A stretch of 64,000 bases of DNA from Sphingopyxis sp. LC363 (GCF_000756385.1 NZ_JNFC01000011.1:1-64000); one strand, 5' to 3'; shown: positions 8,916-18,053, counted from the stretch's first letter. Numbers and translations: made by a program. Notes: generated from the sequence alone by a model not told the origin.

Positions 8916-9373
8916 CACTTTGAACTTTCCTGATGTGTCATGGTGCCGGCCGCGAGAGCCGGCATATCGAACCCTGCCGCGACCAACCGGTCGGCCGCGG
9001 CGCCCATCGCCTTTGCGATCGGGCCGACGCCGTCTCCCTCGGCCAGCAAGGCCAGCGTCGCGTGGGCATTTGCCACATCCCCAAGCGAAATATCGCGCCA
9101 GAGTCCAAGCAGAATTGCTTCATCCTCTGAAATCTGGAGGCACGGCATCGGGGCGAGGACGAGCGTTCCCACCGCGTCGCCGCCGAGCAGCGCCATCGCG
9201 ACATGGAAATCGGGCAGCGCCCCCGCCGCATTCACGGCAACGAAACCCCGGTGCAGCTTCTGCGGCGGGCACTGACCGCGCCTGGCGGCCGAGACCCACC
9301 CCCGCATCGCCCAGAGCAGGAAGCGCCCGCTGTTGCAGAGATTTTCCACCGGCCGGTCGACGAAGGCGTACAT
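8915..9373 (-). CDS. conserved hypothetical protein upstream of fpr
   Basis: This 152-residue protein is not assigned to a family I can name. It begins MYAFVDRPVENLCNSGRFLL and is alpha-rich in its second half. There is a Cys in the N-terminal block, one in RGQCPPQKL and one in PMPCLQI, but no clear metal motif. A GGGAA site precedes the ATG at 9373, which favours that start over ATG at 9388. Its stop overlaps the fpr start (TGATG). The coupling suggests a redox or ferredoxin-linked role, which is inference only. Confidence 0.7.
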   Translation of the reverse strand: MYAFVDRPVENLCNSGRFLLWAMRGWVSAARRGQCPPQKLHRGFVAVNAAGALPDFHVAMALLGGDAVGTLVLAPMPCLQISEDEAILLGLWRDISLGDVANAHATLALLAEGDGVGPIAKAMGAAADRLVAAGFDMPALAAGTMTHQESSK

Positions 9374-9681
9374 CGATTCCCTTTCCAACGCGCATGGGTG
9401 CGGCGTCGGCGGGCTTATATGTTATTGCGAGTCATTTGCAATTCAGAAATAGCCGCCGTGACGATTTCAAGAACCGTTCGACGGGTTTCGACCGAACCTA
9501 GCCGTCGCCCCCGCGAAGGCGGGGGCCGCTAGCGGCCTTACTCAGCGGCATTGTGTAAAACGACAGCGGCCCCCGCCTTCGCGGGGGCGACGGTTGTGGA
9601 ATGTCCGCTCCCCACCCCAAAACTGCCGATTGGGACTCAAGCAGCGCACGGCCGCCCTCTCCAACCGGCTTTCAGGCGGAA
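9374..9681. other. 308-bp intergenic region between a hypothetical gene and a small membrane protein gene
   Basis: No supported gene lies here. The region holds the upstream sequence of the minus-strand gene to its left (an A/T-richer stretch at about 9415-9460) and the long palindromic repeat at 9502-9593. Several ORFs can be read through but none has a ribosome-binding site or recognisable protein. Confidence 0.7.
9502..9593. repeat. long palindromic repeat, family A, copy 1
   Basis: Arms at 9502-9530 and 9565-9593 are perfect 29-bp reverse complements. Each arm contains its own small hairpin (CCCCCGCGAAGGCGGGGG). The arm sequence recurs exactly at 41020-41099 with a different 24-nt loop, so this is a dispersed element and not a single terminator. 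It lies between genes and could fold into a long hairpin in RNA from either strand. Confidence 0.9.
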
Positions 9682-9918
9682 TTACCTGATTTTGTCGCGG
9701 TTCGCGTAGAGCAGCGCGGCGATTACTGCGGCCGAGCCGATGCCGATGCCCGCCGCGGCGGCAGTTTTCCAGCCGGCGCGCTTGCCCCTTGCGGCTTCCC
9801 TGTCGGCCGCCTCGGCGGCGTCGGCCGCTTCCTTTTGCTGCTGCAGCTCGCGCGAGGCGCGCAGCACTTCATTTTCTTCTTCCTGTTCGGGCGGGGGAGG
9901 CGGCACTTGGTCGGTCAT
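9682..9918 (-). CDS. small single-span membrane protein
   Basis: The 78-residue protein has a proline/glutamate-rich start (DQVPPPPPEQEEE), a charged helical stretch with coiled-coil character (LRASRELQQQKEAADAAEAA) and one C-terminal membrane segment (AAAAGIGIGSAAVIAALLYA, about 53-72), ending in basic residues. No enzymatic motif is seen. The topology suggests a cytoplasmic N-terminal helix tethered to the inner membrane. It lies just downstream of the alanine dehydrogenase gene on the same strand (21 bp). Confidence 0.7.
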   Translation of the reverse strand: MTDQVPPPPPEQEEENEVLRASRELQQQKEAADAAEAADREAARGKRAGWKTAAAAGIGIGSAAVIAALLYANRDKIR

Positions 9919-9939
9919 CGTCTCTGTCGTTCCTTATTG

Positions 9940-11055
9940 TCAGGCGAGTGCCTGTTCGACAGGCACATAATCGGTTCCGATCGCTTCGGCTACGGCCTCG
10001 AACGTCACCTTACCGTTCCAAACGTTCAAACCCTGCGCAAGATGCACGTCGCGTTTCAAAGCATCCTTCCAGCCGAGATCGGCGATGCGCAGCGCATGCG
10101 GCAGCGTGACGTTGTTGAGCGCATAGGTGCTGGTGCGCGCCACCGCGCCCGGCATGTTGGCCACGGCATAATGGACGATGCCGTCGACGACATAGGTTGG
10201 GTCGGCATGGGTGGTCGCGTGGCTCGTCTCGAAGCAGCCGCCCTGGTCGATCGCGACGTCGACAAGGACCGAGCCGGGGCGCATCGTGCCGAGCATCTCG
10301 CGCGTGACGAGCTTGGGCGCCTCGGCGCCGGGGATCAGCACCGCGCCGATGACAAGGTCCGCCTCGGCGACGCATTCGGCCAAGTTGGCGCGGTTCGAGA
10401 AGCGCGTCTTCGCCCGCGCCTCGAAGAAGGTGCCGACGCGTTCGAGCACTTCGGGATCGCGGTCGAGGATGGTGACGTCGGCGCCGAGCCCCGCCGCCAT
10501 CTGCGCCGCGTTGAAGCCGACGACGCCGCCGCCGATCACGCAGATCTTGCCCGGTGCCACGCCCGGCACGCCGCCGAGCAGCACGCCGCGGCCGCCATGC
10601 GCCTTTTCGAGCGCGGTCGCGCCCGCCTGGATCGACATGCGGCCCGCGACCTGGCTCATCGGCTTGAGGAGCGGCAGGCCGCCGTGCGGGCTGGTGACGG
10701 TTTCATAGGCGATGCACACCGCGCCCGATTTCATAAGGTCGCGCGTCTGGTCGGGATCGGGGGCGAGGTGGAGATAGGTGTAGAGGATCTGGCCTTCGCG
10801 CAGCATCGCGCGTTCGACCGGCTGGGGTTCCTTGACCTTTACGACCATGTCGCACTGCGCGAAAATCTCTTCAGCGGTCGCGACGATCTCCGCCCCCGCC
10901 TCTTCGTAGAAACGGTCGTGCGCGCCGATGCCTTCGCCCGCGCCGGTCTGGACGAGCACGCGGTGGCCGTGGACGACGAGTTCGCGCGCGCTTTCGGGGG
11001 TCAGGCCGACGCGATATTCGTGATTCTTGATTTCCTTGGGGGTGCCGATGATCAT
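9940..11055 (-). CDS. ald: alanine dehydrogenase
   Basis: This 371-residue enzyme interconverts L-alanine and pyruvate plus ammonia with NAD+. It opens [20 protein letters not shown], the family start, with the substrate-binding Arg and Lys (KVKEPQ) following. The NAD-binding [20 protein letters not shown] motif sits near residue 175. The C-terminal [11 protein letters not shown] region is also typical. The start at 11055 agrees with the family length (about 370). An AsnC-type regulator is divergently encoded, as in many bacteria where alanine induces ald. Confidence 0.96.
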   Translation of the reverse strand: MIIGTPKEIKNHEYRVGLTPESARELVVHGHRVLVQTGAGEGIGAHDRFYEEAGAEIVATAEEIFAQCDMVVKVKEPQPVERAMLREGQILYTYLHLAPDPDQTRDLMKSGAVCIAYETVTSPHGGLPLLKPMSQVAGRMSIQAGATALEKAHGGRGVLLGGVPGVAPGKICVIGGGVVGFNAAQMAAGLGADVTILDRDPEVLERVGTFFEARAKTRFSNRANLAECVAEADLVIGAVLIPGAEAPKLVTREMLGTMRPGSVLVDVAIDQGGCFETSHATTHADPTYVVDGIVHYAVANMPGAVARTSTYALNNVTLPHALRIADLGWKDALKRDVHLAQGLNVWNGKVTFEAVAEAIGTDYVPVEQALA

Positions 11056-11116
11056 GGTCGCTCTCCGAATTGGGATGTCATCGGCGATCGTCATGCGCCG
11101 CCGAAAACTTGTCGGC

Positions 11117-11133
11117 GCTTTTAGCAGAAAAGC
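11117..11133. promoter_or_regulatory. palindrome in the ald / AsnC-regulator intergenic region
   Basis: GCTTTTAGCAGAAAAGC has 6-bp arms and a 5-nt centre, with the A/T-rich flanks typical of Lrp/AsnC sites. It lies 62 bp upstream of ald and 81 bp upstream of the regulator. A second inverted repeat (ATTCGCG at 11163-11169, CGCGAAT at 11190-11196) is closer to the regulator start. Either could be an operator. This is inferred from position and symmetry. Confidence 0.4.
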
Positions 11134-11213
11134 TCCGCGAGGTGCTTGCATATGCCGGCCGGATTCGCGAGATGTGCGCACGGATTATGCGCGAATGGGC
11201 CTGAGGACGCACA

Positions 11214-11681
11214 ATGATCGACAGGATCGATACAAAGCTGCTCGACTTGCTGCAACGCACCGGCCCGCGTCCGGCGGCCGAACTCGGCGACATCGTCGGG
11301 CTTTCGGCCTCGGCGTGCCACCGCCGCATCCGGGCGCTCGAGGCGGCGGGGATTATCACCGGCTATACCGCGAGGCTCGACCCCGAGCGCATCGGGCTGG
11401 GCCTCGACGTCTTCGTCGACATCAGCCTGACGTCGCAGAGCGAGGAGGCGCTGACCGCGTTCGAAAGCGCGGTCAAAAGCTTCGACGAGATACTGGAATG
11501 CCAGCTGCTTTCGGGCGCGTCGGATTACCGGCTGCGCGTCGCGGCGCGGAGCGTCGCCGATTTCGACCGGCTGCACCGCCATTGCCTGTCGCGGCTGCCC
11601 GGCGTTGCGGCGATGCACAGTGCCTTTGCACTGCGCACGATCAAGGCGTTTGAGGGCTATCCGGTGCCTGCGGCCGGTTAA
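11214..11681 (+). CDS. Lrp/AsnC family transcriptional regulator, probable ald activator
   Basis: This 155-residue protein has an N-terminal helix-turn-helix ([27 protein letters not shown], about residues 22-48) and a C-terminal RAM ligand-binding domain that forms oligomers and senses amino acids. The length is normal for the family. It is divergent from alanine dehydrogenase, 158 bp away, which is the arrangement of AldR/BkdR-type activators of ald. The likely effector is alanine or a related amino acid, which is inferred from context. Confidence 0.9.
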   Translation: MIDRIDTKLLDLLQRTGPRPAAELGDIVGLSASACHRRIRALEAAGIITGYTARLDPERIGLGLDVFVDISLTSQSEEALTAFESAVKSFDEILECQLLSGASDYRLRVAARSVADFDRLHRHCLSRLPGVAAMHSAFALRTIKAFEGYPVPAAG

Positions 11682-11784
11682 CACCGCCTTTACCACTTCT
11701 ATCGCATATCCTGTTCACCAGTTTCGCGGGATGCGTTGCGAGCGGCAGACTCGCGCGTTTGGGATCGATCAGGAAGCCAAGATC

Positions 11785-13137
11785 ATGGTGAAGGAAAATC
11801 CGATTCATAAGCAGCAGATCGATCCGATTTTGATGTCGGAACGTTTTCCCTTTTACGATCTCGACGGCCAGCTCGCCGCCTGCGGGGCCGAAATCCACAC
11901 AATCATCGCCGGCCGCGAGGAAGCGGTCGCGCGCGCCTATTGGGACGCGTTCAACAAGCTTCCCAGCGTCGACCGCAAGGTCGAGGGCGAGCTTTACGAC
12001 AGCTATGTCCGCGGCAGCGCGCGCCACACGGCGGTCAAATATGCCGACGCCGCGGGCCAGGAGGTCGCGACGATCGCGTGCCAGAACACGCATATGGCGC
12101 GTCGCGTGAAGCTGCCGCTCGCCTCGGTCATGTCGTGCATCGCCGAAAGCCAGCGCCTGACGATCGAATATGTCGTCGAGGCGTGCATCGGCGATGCCGA
12201 GCGGCTGGCGCGGCTGACGAGCGCGATCAACCGGCTCGCGCTGCTCGAATTCGACATCATGCAGCGTTACGCGGCGAAGCTGGACCGCGCGGTGTTTTCG
12301 AGCGAGCGGCAAACGCTCGCGGGCGATTTCGACCGTTCGATCGCCTCGCTGGTGCAGGACACAGACGGCGTGCGCGAACAGCTCGCGCGGCAGGCGGCCT
12401 CGGCCGATCAAGCGGCAAAGGGCATGATCGCCAAGACGAGCGAAGTCGCCGCCGCGTCCGAACAATCGGCGATGGCGATGCGCGAGGCCGCGTCGACCGC
12501 CGCGGGGCTGATCCGCGCGATCGAGGATGCCCGCAGCGAAGTCGAAGCGTCGGCGAGCGTCGCGACGCGCGCGTCCGAACAGGCGGGCGAAGCCGTCGCC
12601 ATGTCCGAAACGCTGTCGCACCACGCCGAGTCGATCGAATCGATCCTCGGCCTGATCCGCGAGATCGCGGGGCAGACCAATCTTCTCGCGCTCAACGCCA
12701 CGATCGAGGCGGCGCGCGCGGGCGAATCGGGCCGCGGCTTTGCCGTCGTCGCGCAGGAAGTGAAAAGCCTTGCCAACGAAACCGCGCGCGCGACCGACGA
12801 TATCGCGGGCAAGATCACCGCGATCCAGCAGGCGACGCGGGGATCGGTGAGCGCGAACCAGTCGATCCAGCAGACGATCGTCGAGGTGCAGACCTCGGCG
12901 CAGCGCATCCGCGACGCGATGGACGCGCAGGCGCAGACGGTCACCTCGATCACCGCCGCCGTCGACGAGACCGCGCTCGCCGCCGACAGCATGTCGTCGA
13001 CGATCGCGAGCATCCGCAACGATTCGGGCATGGTCGCGAACGAGATCAGCGTGCTGAGCCAGGAATTCGCCAAGATGGGCGGGCGCCTCCAGCAGCTGGA
13101 ACAGGCCGCGAGCGAATTCAGCCGCCGGGTGGCGTAA
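11785..13137 (+). CDS. soluble methyl-accepting chemotaxis-type signal transducer, globin-like N-terminus
   Basis: The 450-residue protein lacks transmembrane segments and a HAMP domain. Residues about 20-165 are an all-helical sensor with a segment [18 protein letters not shown] (His103) resembling the proximal-His region of protoglobin/globin-coupled sensors. Residues about 210-450 form the chemoreceptor signalling coiled coil with the hairpin tip [18 protein letters not shown] (293-310). It would signal to CheA from the cytoplasm. Start ATG 11785 was chosen over upstream starts for lack of conservation before it. The heme or oxygen-sensing role is inference. Confidence 0.85.
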   Translation: MVKENPIHKQQIDPILMSERFPFYDLDGQLAACGAEIHTIIAGREEAVARAYWDAFNKLPSVDRKVEGELYDSYVRGSARHTAVKYADAAGQEVATIACQNTHMARRVKLPLASVMSCIAESQRLTIEYVVEACIGDAERLARLTSAINRLALLEFDIMQRYAAKLDRAVFSSERQTLAGDFDRSIASLVQDTDGVREQLARQAASADQAAKGMIAKTSEVAAASEQSAMAMREAASTAAGLIRAIEDARSEVEASASVATRASEQAGEAVAMSETLSHHAESIESILGLIREIAGQTNLLALNATIEAARAGESGRGFAVVAQEVKSLANETARATDDIAGKITAIQQATRGSVSANQSIQQTIVEVQTSAQRIRDAMDAQAQTVTSITAAVDETALAADSMSSTIASIRNDSGMVANEISVLSQEFAKMGGRLQQLEQAASEFSRRVA

Positions 13138-13156
13138 ACATGCCTTCCCCCATTCA

Positions 13157-13236
13157 CCGTCATCCCGGCGAAGGCCGGGATCTCGCCCTTGGAGCCTGAC
13201 GCACCGACGAGATCCCGGCCTTCGCCGGGATGACGG
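13157..13236. repeat. palindromic repeat, family B, copy 1
   Basis: Perfect 29-bp arms at 13157-13185 and 13208-13236 enclose a 22-nt loop. Each arm carries an inner hairpin (ATCCCGGCGAAGGCCGGGAT). A diverged copy is at 23836-23911. It lies between the convergent-free ends of the chemoreceptor gene and the SDR gene, 20 bp after the former's stop, and may also serve as its transcript end. Confidence 0.9.
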
Positions 13237-13292
13237 CGGTTGATGGGCCGCGGTAACTTGGCAAGCCCCGCGCCGCTGCCTAAGGCACGGGC

Positions 13293-13985
13293 ATGAGCAC
13301 GCATATCCTGATCACCGGCGCGAGCCGCGGTATCGGTGCCGCGATCGCGGAGGCACTGACCGGCGACGCGACCAAAGTCGTCGCGCTGTCGAGCGCCGAT
13401 GGCGACCTTTCCGATCCCGCGACCCCCGACCGGCTGTGGCAGACGAGCCTCGACAAGCTCGACGGCCACATCGATGTGCTCGTCAACAACGCCGGCGTGT
13501 TCGAGCGCAATCCGCTGGGCGACGCCAATGCCGACTGGCTCGCGAACTGGAACCGCACGATGCAGGTCAATCTGACCGCTAGCGCGCAATTGTGCCGCCA
13601 TGCGGTGCTGCATTGGCACGAACGCGGCGCTCCCGGCCGCATCGTCAATATCGCGAGCCGCGCCGCCTATCGCGGCGACAGCCCTGCGCACTGGCATTAT
13701 GCGGCGTCGAAATCGGGCATGGTCGCGATGACCAAGACGATCGCGCGCGCCTATGCAAAGGACGGCATCCTCGCCTTTGCGATCTGTCCCGGCTTCACGA
13801 TGACGGGCATGGCCGACGACTATCTCGCGAGCCGTGGCGGCGACAAATTGCTCGCCGACATTCCGCTGGGGCGCGTCGCGATGCCCGACGAAGTGGGCGA
13901 GATGGCGCGCTGGTGCGCGCTCGATGCGCCCGCGTCGATGACCGGCGCGGTGCTCGACGTCAATGGCGCGAGCTATGTGCGCTAG
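13293..13985 (+). CDS. SDR family NAD(P)-dependent oxidoreductase
   Basis: This 230-residue classical short-chain dehydrogenase has the cofactor loop GASRGIG (9-15), NNAG (64-67), catalytic Ser121 and the YxxxK pair Tyr135-Lys139. It is short and lacks extensions, so the substrate cannot be told. It ends directly before the PrmA gene (TAG followed by ATG), implying co-transcription with the methyltransferase, although no functional link is obvious. Confidence 0.92.
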   Translation: MSTHILITGASRGIGAAIAEALTGDATKVVALSSADGDLSDPATPDRLWQTSLDKLDGHIDVLVNNAGVFERNPLGDANADWLANWNRTMQVNLTASAQLCRHAVLHWHERGAPGRIVNIASRAAYRGDSPAHWHYAASKSGMVAMTKTIARAYAKDGILAFAICPGFTMTGMADDYLASRGGDKLLADIPLGRVAMPDEVGEMARWCALDAPASMTGAVLDVNGASYVR

Positions 13986-14957
13986 ATGAGCTGGACCGTC
14001 TCCCTTCCCTGCACGCGCGACGAGGCCGAAGCGCTGTCGGGCGAAATTCCCGAACTCGACGCGATGCCCGAGGCACCCGTCATCGTGACGCGCGAGATCG
14101 ATGAGGATGCGGGGTTGTGGCAGCTCGACGCCTATATGGACGCCAAGCCGGGCGCGGCGCTGTTGAAGCTGTTGCAGTCGTTCGTGCCAAGCGCGAAGAG
14201 TCAGCAGCCGGTCGTCGCGGAACTTCCCGAAGAGGATTGGGTGACCCTGTCGCAGCAGGGGCTCGAGCCCGTGCGGGCGGGACGCTTTTTCGTCCATACG
14301 AGCAGCTGCGCCGACCGTGTGCCGCCGGGGACGACGCCGTTCCTGATCGACGCGAGCCAGGCGTTCGGCACCGGCGGACACGATACGACCGCGGGCTGTC
14401 TGGCCATGCTCGACCGGCTGGCGCGACAAGGCGCGAGCCCGCGCAACATCGCCGACATCGGCACCGGGACCGGATTGCTGGCCTTTGCGGCGATGGCATT
14501 ATGGCGGCGTGCGAAGGTCATAGCGTCGGACATCGACCCCGCGAGCATCTTTGTGACGCGCGACAATGCGGGGATCAACGGCGTGTCCTTGGGCCGCGGC
14601 GGCGGCCGGCTGGCGCTCGCGGTCGCGCCGGGCACCGACCATCCCGCGATCCGCCACCGCGCGCCCTATGACCTCGTCATCGCCAATATCCTCGCGGGGC
14701 CGCTGATCACCCTCGCCCCCGATATCGCCGCCGCGACCGCGCCGGGCGGCCATGCGATCCTTGCGGGGCTGATCGCGCGCCAGATGGATCCCGTGCTCGC
14801 CGCCTATCGCGCGCAGGGCTTTCGCCTCGCTGCGCGCGGGGGCAGCGCCGAATGGCCGTGCCTGCTGCTCGTCAAACGCCGCCGCTATGGCTGGCGGCGC
14901 AGGGAACGCGCACTGCACCGCGCGAGCCCGTCGGATGCCAGTTTCGGGAGCTGGTAG
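13986..14957 (+). CDS. prmA: 50S ribosomal protein L11 methyltransferase
   Basis: This 323-residue protein trimethylates ribosomal protein L11 using S-adenosylmethionine. The N-terminal substrate-recruitment domain precedes a Rossmann domain with the SAM motif DIGTGTGLLAFAAM and the PrmA-specific DLVIANILAGPL. The AFGTGGHDTT segment is also diagnostic. The C-terminal 25 residues (RRRYGWRRRERALHRASP) are unusually basic compared with other PrmA proteins. It is immediately downstream of the SDR gene. Confidence 0.92.
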   Translation: MSWTVSLPCTRDEAEALSGEIPELDAMPEAPVIVTREIDEDAGLWQLDAYMDAKPGAALLKLLQSFVPSAKSQQPVVAELPEEDWVTLSQQGLEPVRAGRFFVHTSSCADRVPPGTTPFLIDASQAFGTGGHDTTAGCLAMLDRLARQGASPRNIADIGTGTGLLAFAAMALWRRAKVIASDIDPASIFVTRDNAGINGVSLGRGGGRLALAVAPGTDHPAIRHRAPYDLVIANILAGPLITLAPDIAAATAPGGHAILAGLIARQMDPVLAAYRAQGFRLAARGGSAEWPCLLLVKRRRYGWRRRERALHRASPSDASFGSW

Positions 14958-15019
14958 CCAAATGGTTGAATTTTACCGGTGATTTGCTAGCTTTTTGCAT
15001 GTCATCGGGAGAATCGGCC

Positions 15020-15832
15020 ATGAGCCTGTTTGCCGCCCTCGCCCTGCTCGCCGCCGCACCCGCCGCCGGGGAAGACCCCGATTCGATCATCGTGACCGGG
15101 ACCCCCGAAGCCAAGCGCGAAGAGCGAAAACGTGCCGCCGAATTTGTCCGCCGCACAGGCGTCGCCACGCTAAACCCCGTCGCGCGCTGGATCGCACCCG
15201 TCTGTCCCCGCACGATCGGCGTCGATGCCAAGGTCGCGGGAATCGTCGACGACCGGATCCGCGATGTCGCGGAAGCAGCGGGAGCGCCCATCGCGCCAAA
15301 GCCCTGCACCCCGAATATTGCGGTGATCTTCACCGACGACGGCGACGGCCTGACCCGTGCGATCTTCGACAAATCGCCGCGACAGGTCGCTGCCCTGTCG
15401 CCGACCGAACGCGAACGGCTGGTGCACGGCGACGGGCCGATCCGCTGGTGGTATGGCACGCGCGAGGAAAGCCGCGACGGCATGCCGACGAACAGCGGCG
15501 TGCTCAAGCAATATAACAGCAGCATCGTGAGCACGCAGGTGGTGCGCGCGTTGCGCTCGGCGACGGTGATCGTCGATGCTGAGCGGGCGGACGGTACGTT
15601 GCTCGATTCGGTCGCGTCCTATACGGCGATGGTCGCGCTCGCCGAGCTCAACGGCGATCCGCCGCCGCCCAGCGATTCGATCATGGGACTGTTCGGCGAC
15701 GAGCCGGAACATCGCGATCTGTCGGGCAAAGACATGGCGCTGCTACGCGGCATATACAGCCTGCCGCCCGACCGAGAAGCCTACCAACACCGAAACCGGC
15801 TGGTGGGGGCCGTCCGCCGGGGTGAGGATTGA
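15020..15832 (+). CDS. secreted hypothetical protein
   Basis: This 270-residue protein has a short signal peptide (MSLFAALALLAAAPAAG) and a mature region with four cysteines. CPRTIGVDAKVAG and PKPCTPNIAVIFTDDGDGL bear two of them. I do not recognise catalytic motifs. Similar secreted proteins are common in sphingomonads without a known role. ATG at 15020 has GGGAGA about 7 bp upstream and is preferred to ATG at 14999. It is likely periplasmic or surface-exposed. Confidence 0.7.
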   Translation: MSLFAALALLAAAPAAGEDPDSIIVTGTPEAKREERKRAAEFVRRTGVATLNPVARWIAPVCPRTIGVDAKVAGIVDDRIRDVAEAAGAPIAPKPCTPNIAVIFTDDGDGLTRAIFDKSPRQVAALSPTERERLVHGDGPIRWWYGTREESRDGMPTNSGVLKQYNSSIVSTQVVRALRSATVIVDAERADGTLLDSVASYTAMVALAELNGDPPPPSDSIMGLFGDEPEHRDLSGKDMALLRGIYSLPPDREAYQHRNRLVGAVRRGED

Positions 15833-15835
15833 GCG

Positions 15836-16708
15836 TCAGCCGCTCTTGGCGAGGGCATAGTCCTGCGTACCGCGGGTGATCACCGCATCGCCGGGCAAGA
15901 TGTCGGCGATCGGGATCGGCGGCAGCGCGGCGTTGGCGGCGTAGAGCGGCGCAAAATCGGTGTTCACCGTCGTGCTCAGCAGCTGGTCGAGGCTGTCGAT
16001 GACAAAATAATTCTGCTGGAAATCATCGATCCGGTAGTCGGTGCGCATCACGCGCGCGAGGTCGAAGCCGATGCGGTTCGGGCTGTCCGAATCGAGCGCG
16101 AAGACGCTTTCGGCGAAGGACGAGACGATGCCCGCGCCATAGATGCGCAAGGCTCCCGCCTCGCGGATCAGGCCGAATTCGACCGTATACCAGTAAAGCC
16201 GCGCGAGTTGCTTCAGCGCATCGAATTTAAGGCTGCGCAGCCCGCCTTCGCCATAGGCGACCATATAGTCGGCGAAGACCGGGTCGGCGAGCATCGGGAC
16301 GTGGCCGAAGACGTCGTGGAAGACGTCGGGTTCCTGGAGGTAATCAAGCTGTTCGGGCGTGCGGATGAAATTGCCCGCGGGAAAGCGCCGGTTCGCGAGA
16401 TGGTCAAAAAACACATCGTCGGGGACGAGGCCGGGCACCGCGACGACCTGCCACCCCGTCGCCGCCGTCAGGCGCGCATTGAGTTCGCGATAATCGGGAA
16501 TGCCCGGCTTTTCGAGGCGCAGCACGTCGATGCCGCGCAGAAAGGCTTCGGACGCGCGGCCGGGCAGCATCTCCGACTGGCGCGCGAAGAGGCGATCCCA
16601 CATCGCATGTTCGTCGGCGGTGAAAGCGTCCCAATCTTGCGGAATCGTCCAGTCGGCCGCGGCGCCCGGCGGCGGCGTGTCGTGGACGTGGGTAAACTGG
16701 CTTTCCAT
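15836..16708 (-). CDS. phhA: phenylalanine 4-monooxygenase
   Basis: This 290-residue enzyme hydroxylates phenylalanine to tyrosine with tetrahydropterin and Fe(II). Iron ligands His131 and His136 lie in the HDVFGHVPML motif and Glu177 in YWYTVEFGL. The length fits single-domain bacterial enzymes that lack the regulatory ACT domain of animals. It is downstream of the molybdate transporter genes on the same strand by 39 bp, but the pathway link is weak. No dehydratase gene (phhB) is adjacent. Confidence 0.95.
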   Translation of the reverse strand: MESQFTHVHDTPPPGAAADWTIPQDWDAFTADEHAMWDRLFARQSEMLPGRASEAFLRGIDVLRLEKPGIPDYRELNARLTAATGWQVVAVPGLVPDDVFFDHLANRRFPAGNFIRTPEQLDYLQEPDVFHDVFGHVPMLADPVFADYMVAYGEGGLRSLKFDALKQLARLYWYTVEFGLIREAGALRIYGAGIVSSFAESVFALDSDSPNRIGFDLARVMRTDYRIDDFQQNYFVIDSLDQLLSTTVNTDFAPLYAANAALPPIPIADILPGDAVITRGTQDYALAKSG

Positions 16709-16747
16709 AGGACAGCTTCTATCATCAATATGGTTTCAAGTGAAACT

Positions 16748-17386
16748 TTATTCTCCGATCTCCACGACCTGCGTCGCGAGGCGATCGACCTCGGCGCGGT
16801 CGTGGCTGACATAGAGGATCGGCAGTTTGAGTTCGTCGCGAATCCGCTCGATCACCGCCATGATATCCCCCCGTCGCGCCGCGTCGAGCGAGGACAAGGG
16901 CTCGTCCATCAACAGGATTTCGGGACCCGCGAGCAACGCGCGGCCGATCGCGACGCGCTGCGCCTCGCCGCCCGACAGGCTTTGCGGCCAGCGGTCGAGG
17001 AGGTGGTCGATTCCCAGGAAGCGCGTCGCTTCGTCGAGGCTCATCCAGCGGTTCGCGGGCGGCGCGAGATCGAGGCCATAGACGAGATTCGCGCGGACGC
17101 GGCGATGCGGGAAGAGCCGGCCGTCCTGAAAGACATAGCCGACGCGGCGCGCCTCGGGCGGCAGGTCTGTGGCGCTGTCGAACAAGGTGCGGTCGCCGAT
17201 GCGGATATGCCCGCGATCGGGGCGGAGCAGCCCCGCGACCATGCCCAGGATACTCGTCTTGCCGGCCCCCGACGGGCCGAAGAGCGCGGTCAGCCCCGGG
17301 CCGGCGGTAAAGCGCGCGGCGATGACCCGGTCGCCGAGGCGGCGCGATATGTCGATATCAATCGCCACGGCGCTGCCTTTCGCCAT
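16748..17386 (-). CDS. modC: molybdate ABC transporter ATP-binding protein, short form without TOBE domain
   Basis: This 212-residue ATPase has Walker A GPSGAGKT, Q-loop FQDGRLF, signature LSGGEAQRVAIGR, Walker B ILLMDEP and the H-loop SHDR. It ends soon after the ATPase fold (VVEIGE), so it lacks the C-terminal molybdate-binding TOBE/Mop domain of full-length ModC (about 350 residues). It overlaps the end of modB by 29 bp. With modB and modA upstream it completes the importer. Confidence 0.88.
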   Translation of the reverse strand: MAKGSAVAIDIDISRRLGDRVIAARFTAGPGLTALFGPSGAGKTSILGMVAGLLRPDRGHIRIGDRTLFDSATDLPPEARRVGYVFQDGRLFPHRRVRANLVYGLDLAPPANRWMSLDEATRFLGIDHLLDRWPQSLSGGEAQRVAIGRALLAGPEILLMDEPLSSLDAARRGDIMAVIERIRDELKLPILYVSHDRAEVDRLATQVVEIGE

Positions 17387-18053
17387 GGGTGCGGCGGACG
17401 AGCCATTCGGAGAGAATCAGCGCACCGAGCGAGAGCAAAACCGACAGCAGCGCAAGCCGCGTCACCATCGCCTCGCCCCCCGGCACCTGCAGCGCCGAAT
17501 AGATGGCTAGCGGCAAGGTGCGCGTCTCGCCCGGGATGTTCGAGACGAAGGTGATCGTCGCGCCGAACTCGCCAATCGAGCGCGCGAAGCCAAGCACGAG
17601 CGCGGCGAGAATGCCGGGGAGCGCGAGCGGCAGGCTGATCGTGCGGAAGGCATGCCAGCGCCCCGCGCCCAATGTGCGCGCCGCGCCCTCGAGCCGCCGG
17701 TCGATCCCCTCGATCGACAGCCGCATCGCGCGCACCATCAGCGGCAGCGCCATGATCGCCGCGGCGAGCGCGGCGCCGGTCCAGCGGAACATCAAGGTCG
17801 CGCCGAACCAGCTTTCGAGCCAGCGGCCCGCGGGGCCGAGCGGGCCGAAGGCAATGAGCAGCAGCCAGCCGGTGACGACGGGCGGCAGGACGAGCGGCAG
17901 GTGAACGAGCCCGTCGAGGATCACGCGCCCCGGGAAACGGTAGCGCGCGAGAACCCACGCAAGGCCGAAGGCGACAGGAAGCGTCGCGAGCACCGCGAGG
18001 CCGCCGACCTTCAGCGACAGCGCGACGATCCCCCACTCTTCGGCGGATAGCAT
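17358..18053 (-). CDS. modB: molybdate ABC transporter permease
   Basis: This 231-residue inner-membrane permease has about five hydrophobic helices. The cytoplasmic EAA loop GAARTLGAGRWHAFRTISLP contacts the ATPase, and the GFARSIGEFGATITF segment is characteristic of ModB. It is part of a modA-modB-modC run. The modA stop and modB start overlap, and modB overlaps modC, giving strict translational coupling. Confidence 0.93.
   Translation of the reverse strand: MLSAEEWGIVALSLKVGGLAVLATLPVAFGLAWVLARYRFPGRVILDGLVHLPLVLPPVVTGWLLLIAFGPLGPAGRWLESWFGATLMFRWTGAALAAAIMALPLMVRAMRLSIEGIDRRLEGAARTLGAGRWHAFRTISLPLALPGILAALVLGFARSIGEFGATITFVSNIPGETRTLPLAIYSALQVPGGEAMVTRLALLSVLLSLGALILSEWLVRRTHGERQRRGD

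Noticed and set aside
9502-9593. CRISPR array
   Set aside because: Only one pair of inverted arms with no regular direct repeats or spacers.
9601-11124. 507-codon plus-strand open frame
   Set aside because: It is antisense to ald and the small membrane protein gene. Both of these have better support.
12408-14429. 673-codon minus-strand open frame
   Set aside because: It crosses the chemoreceptor, SDR and prmA genes in antisense, and passes through the family B palindrome.
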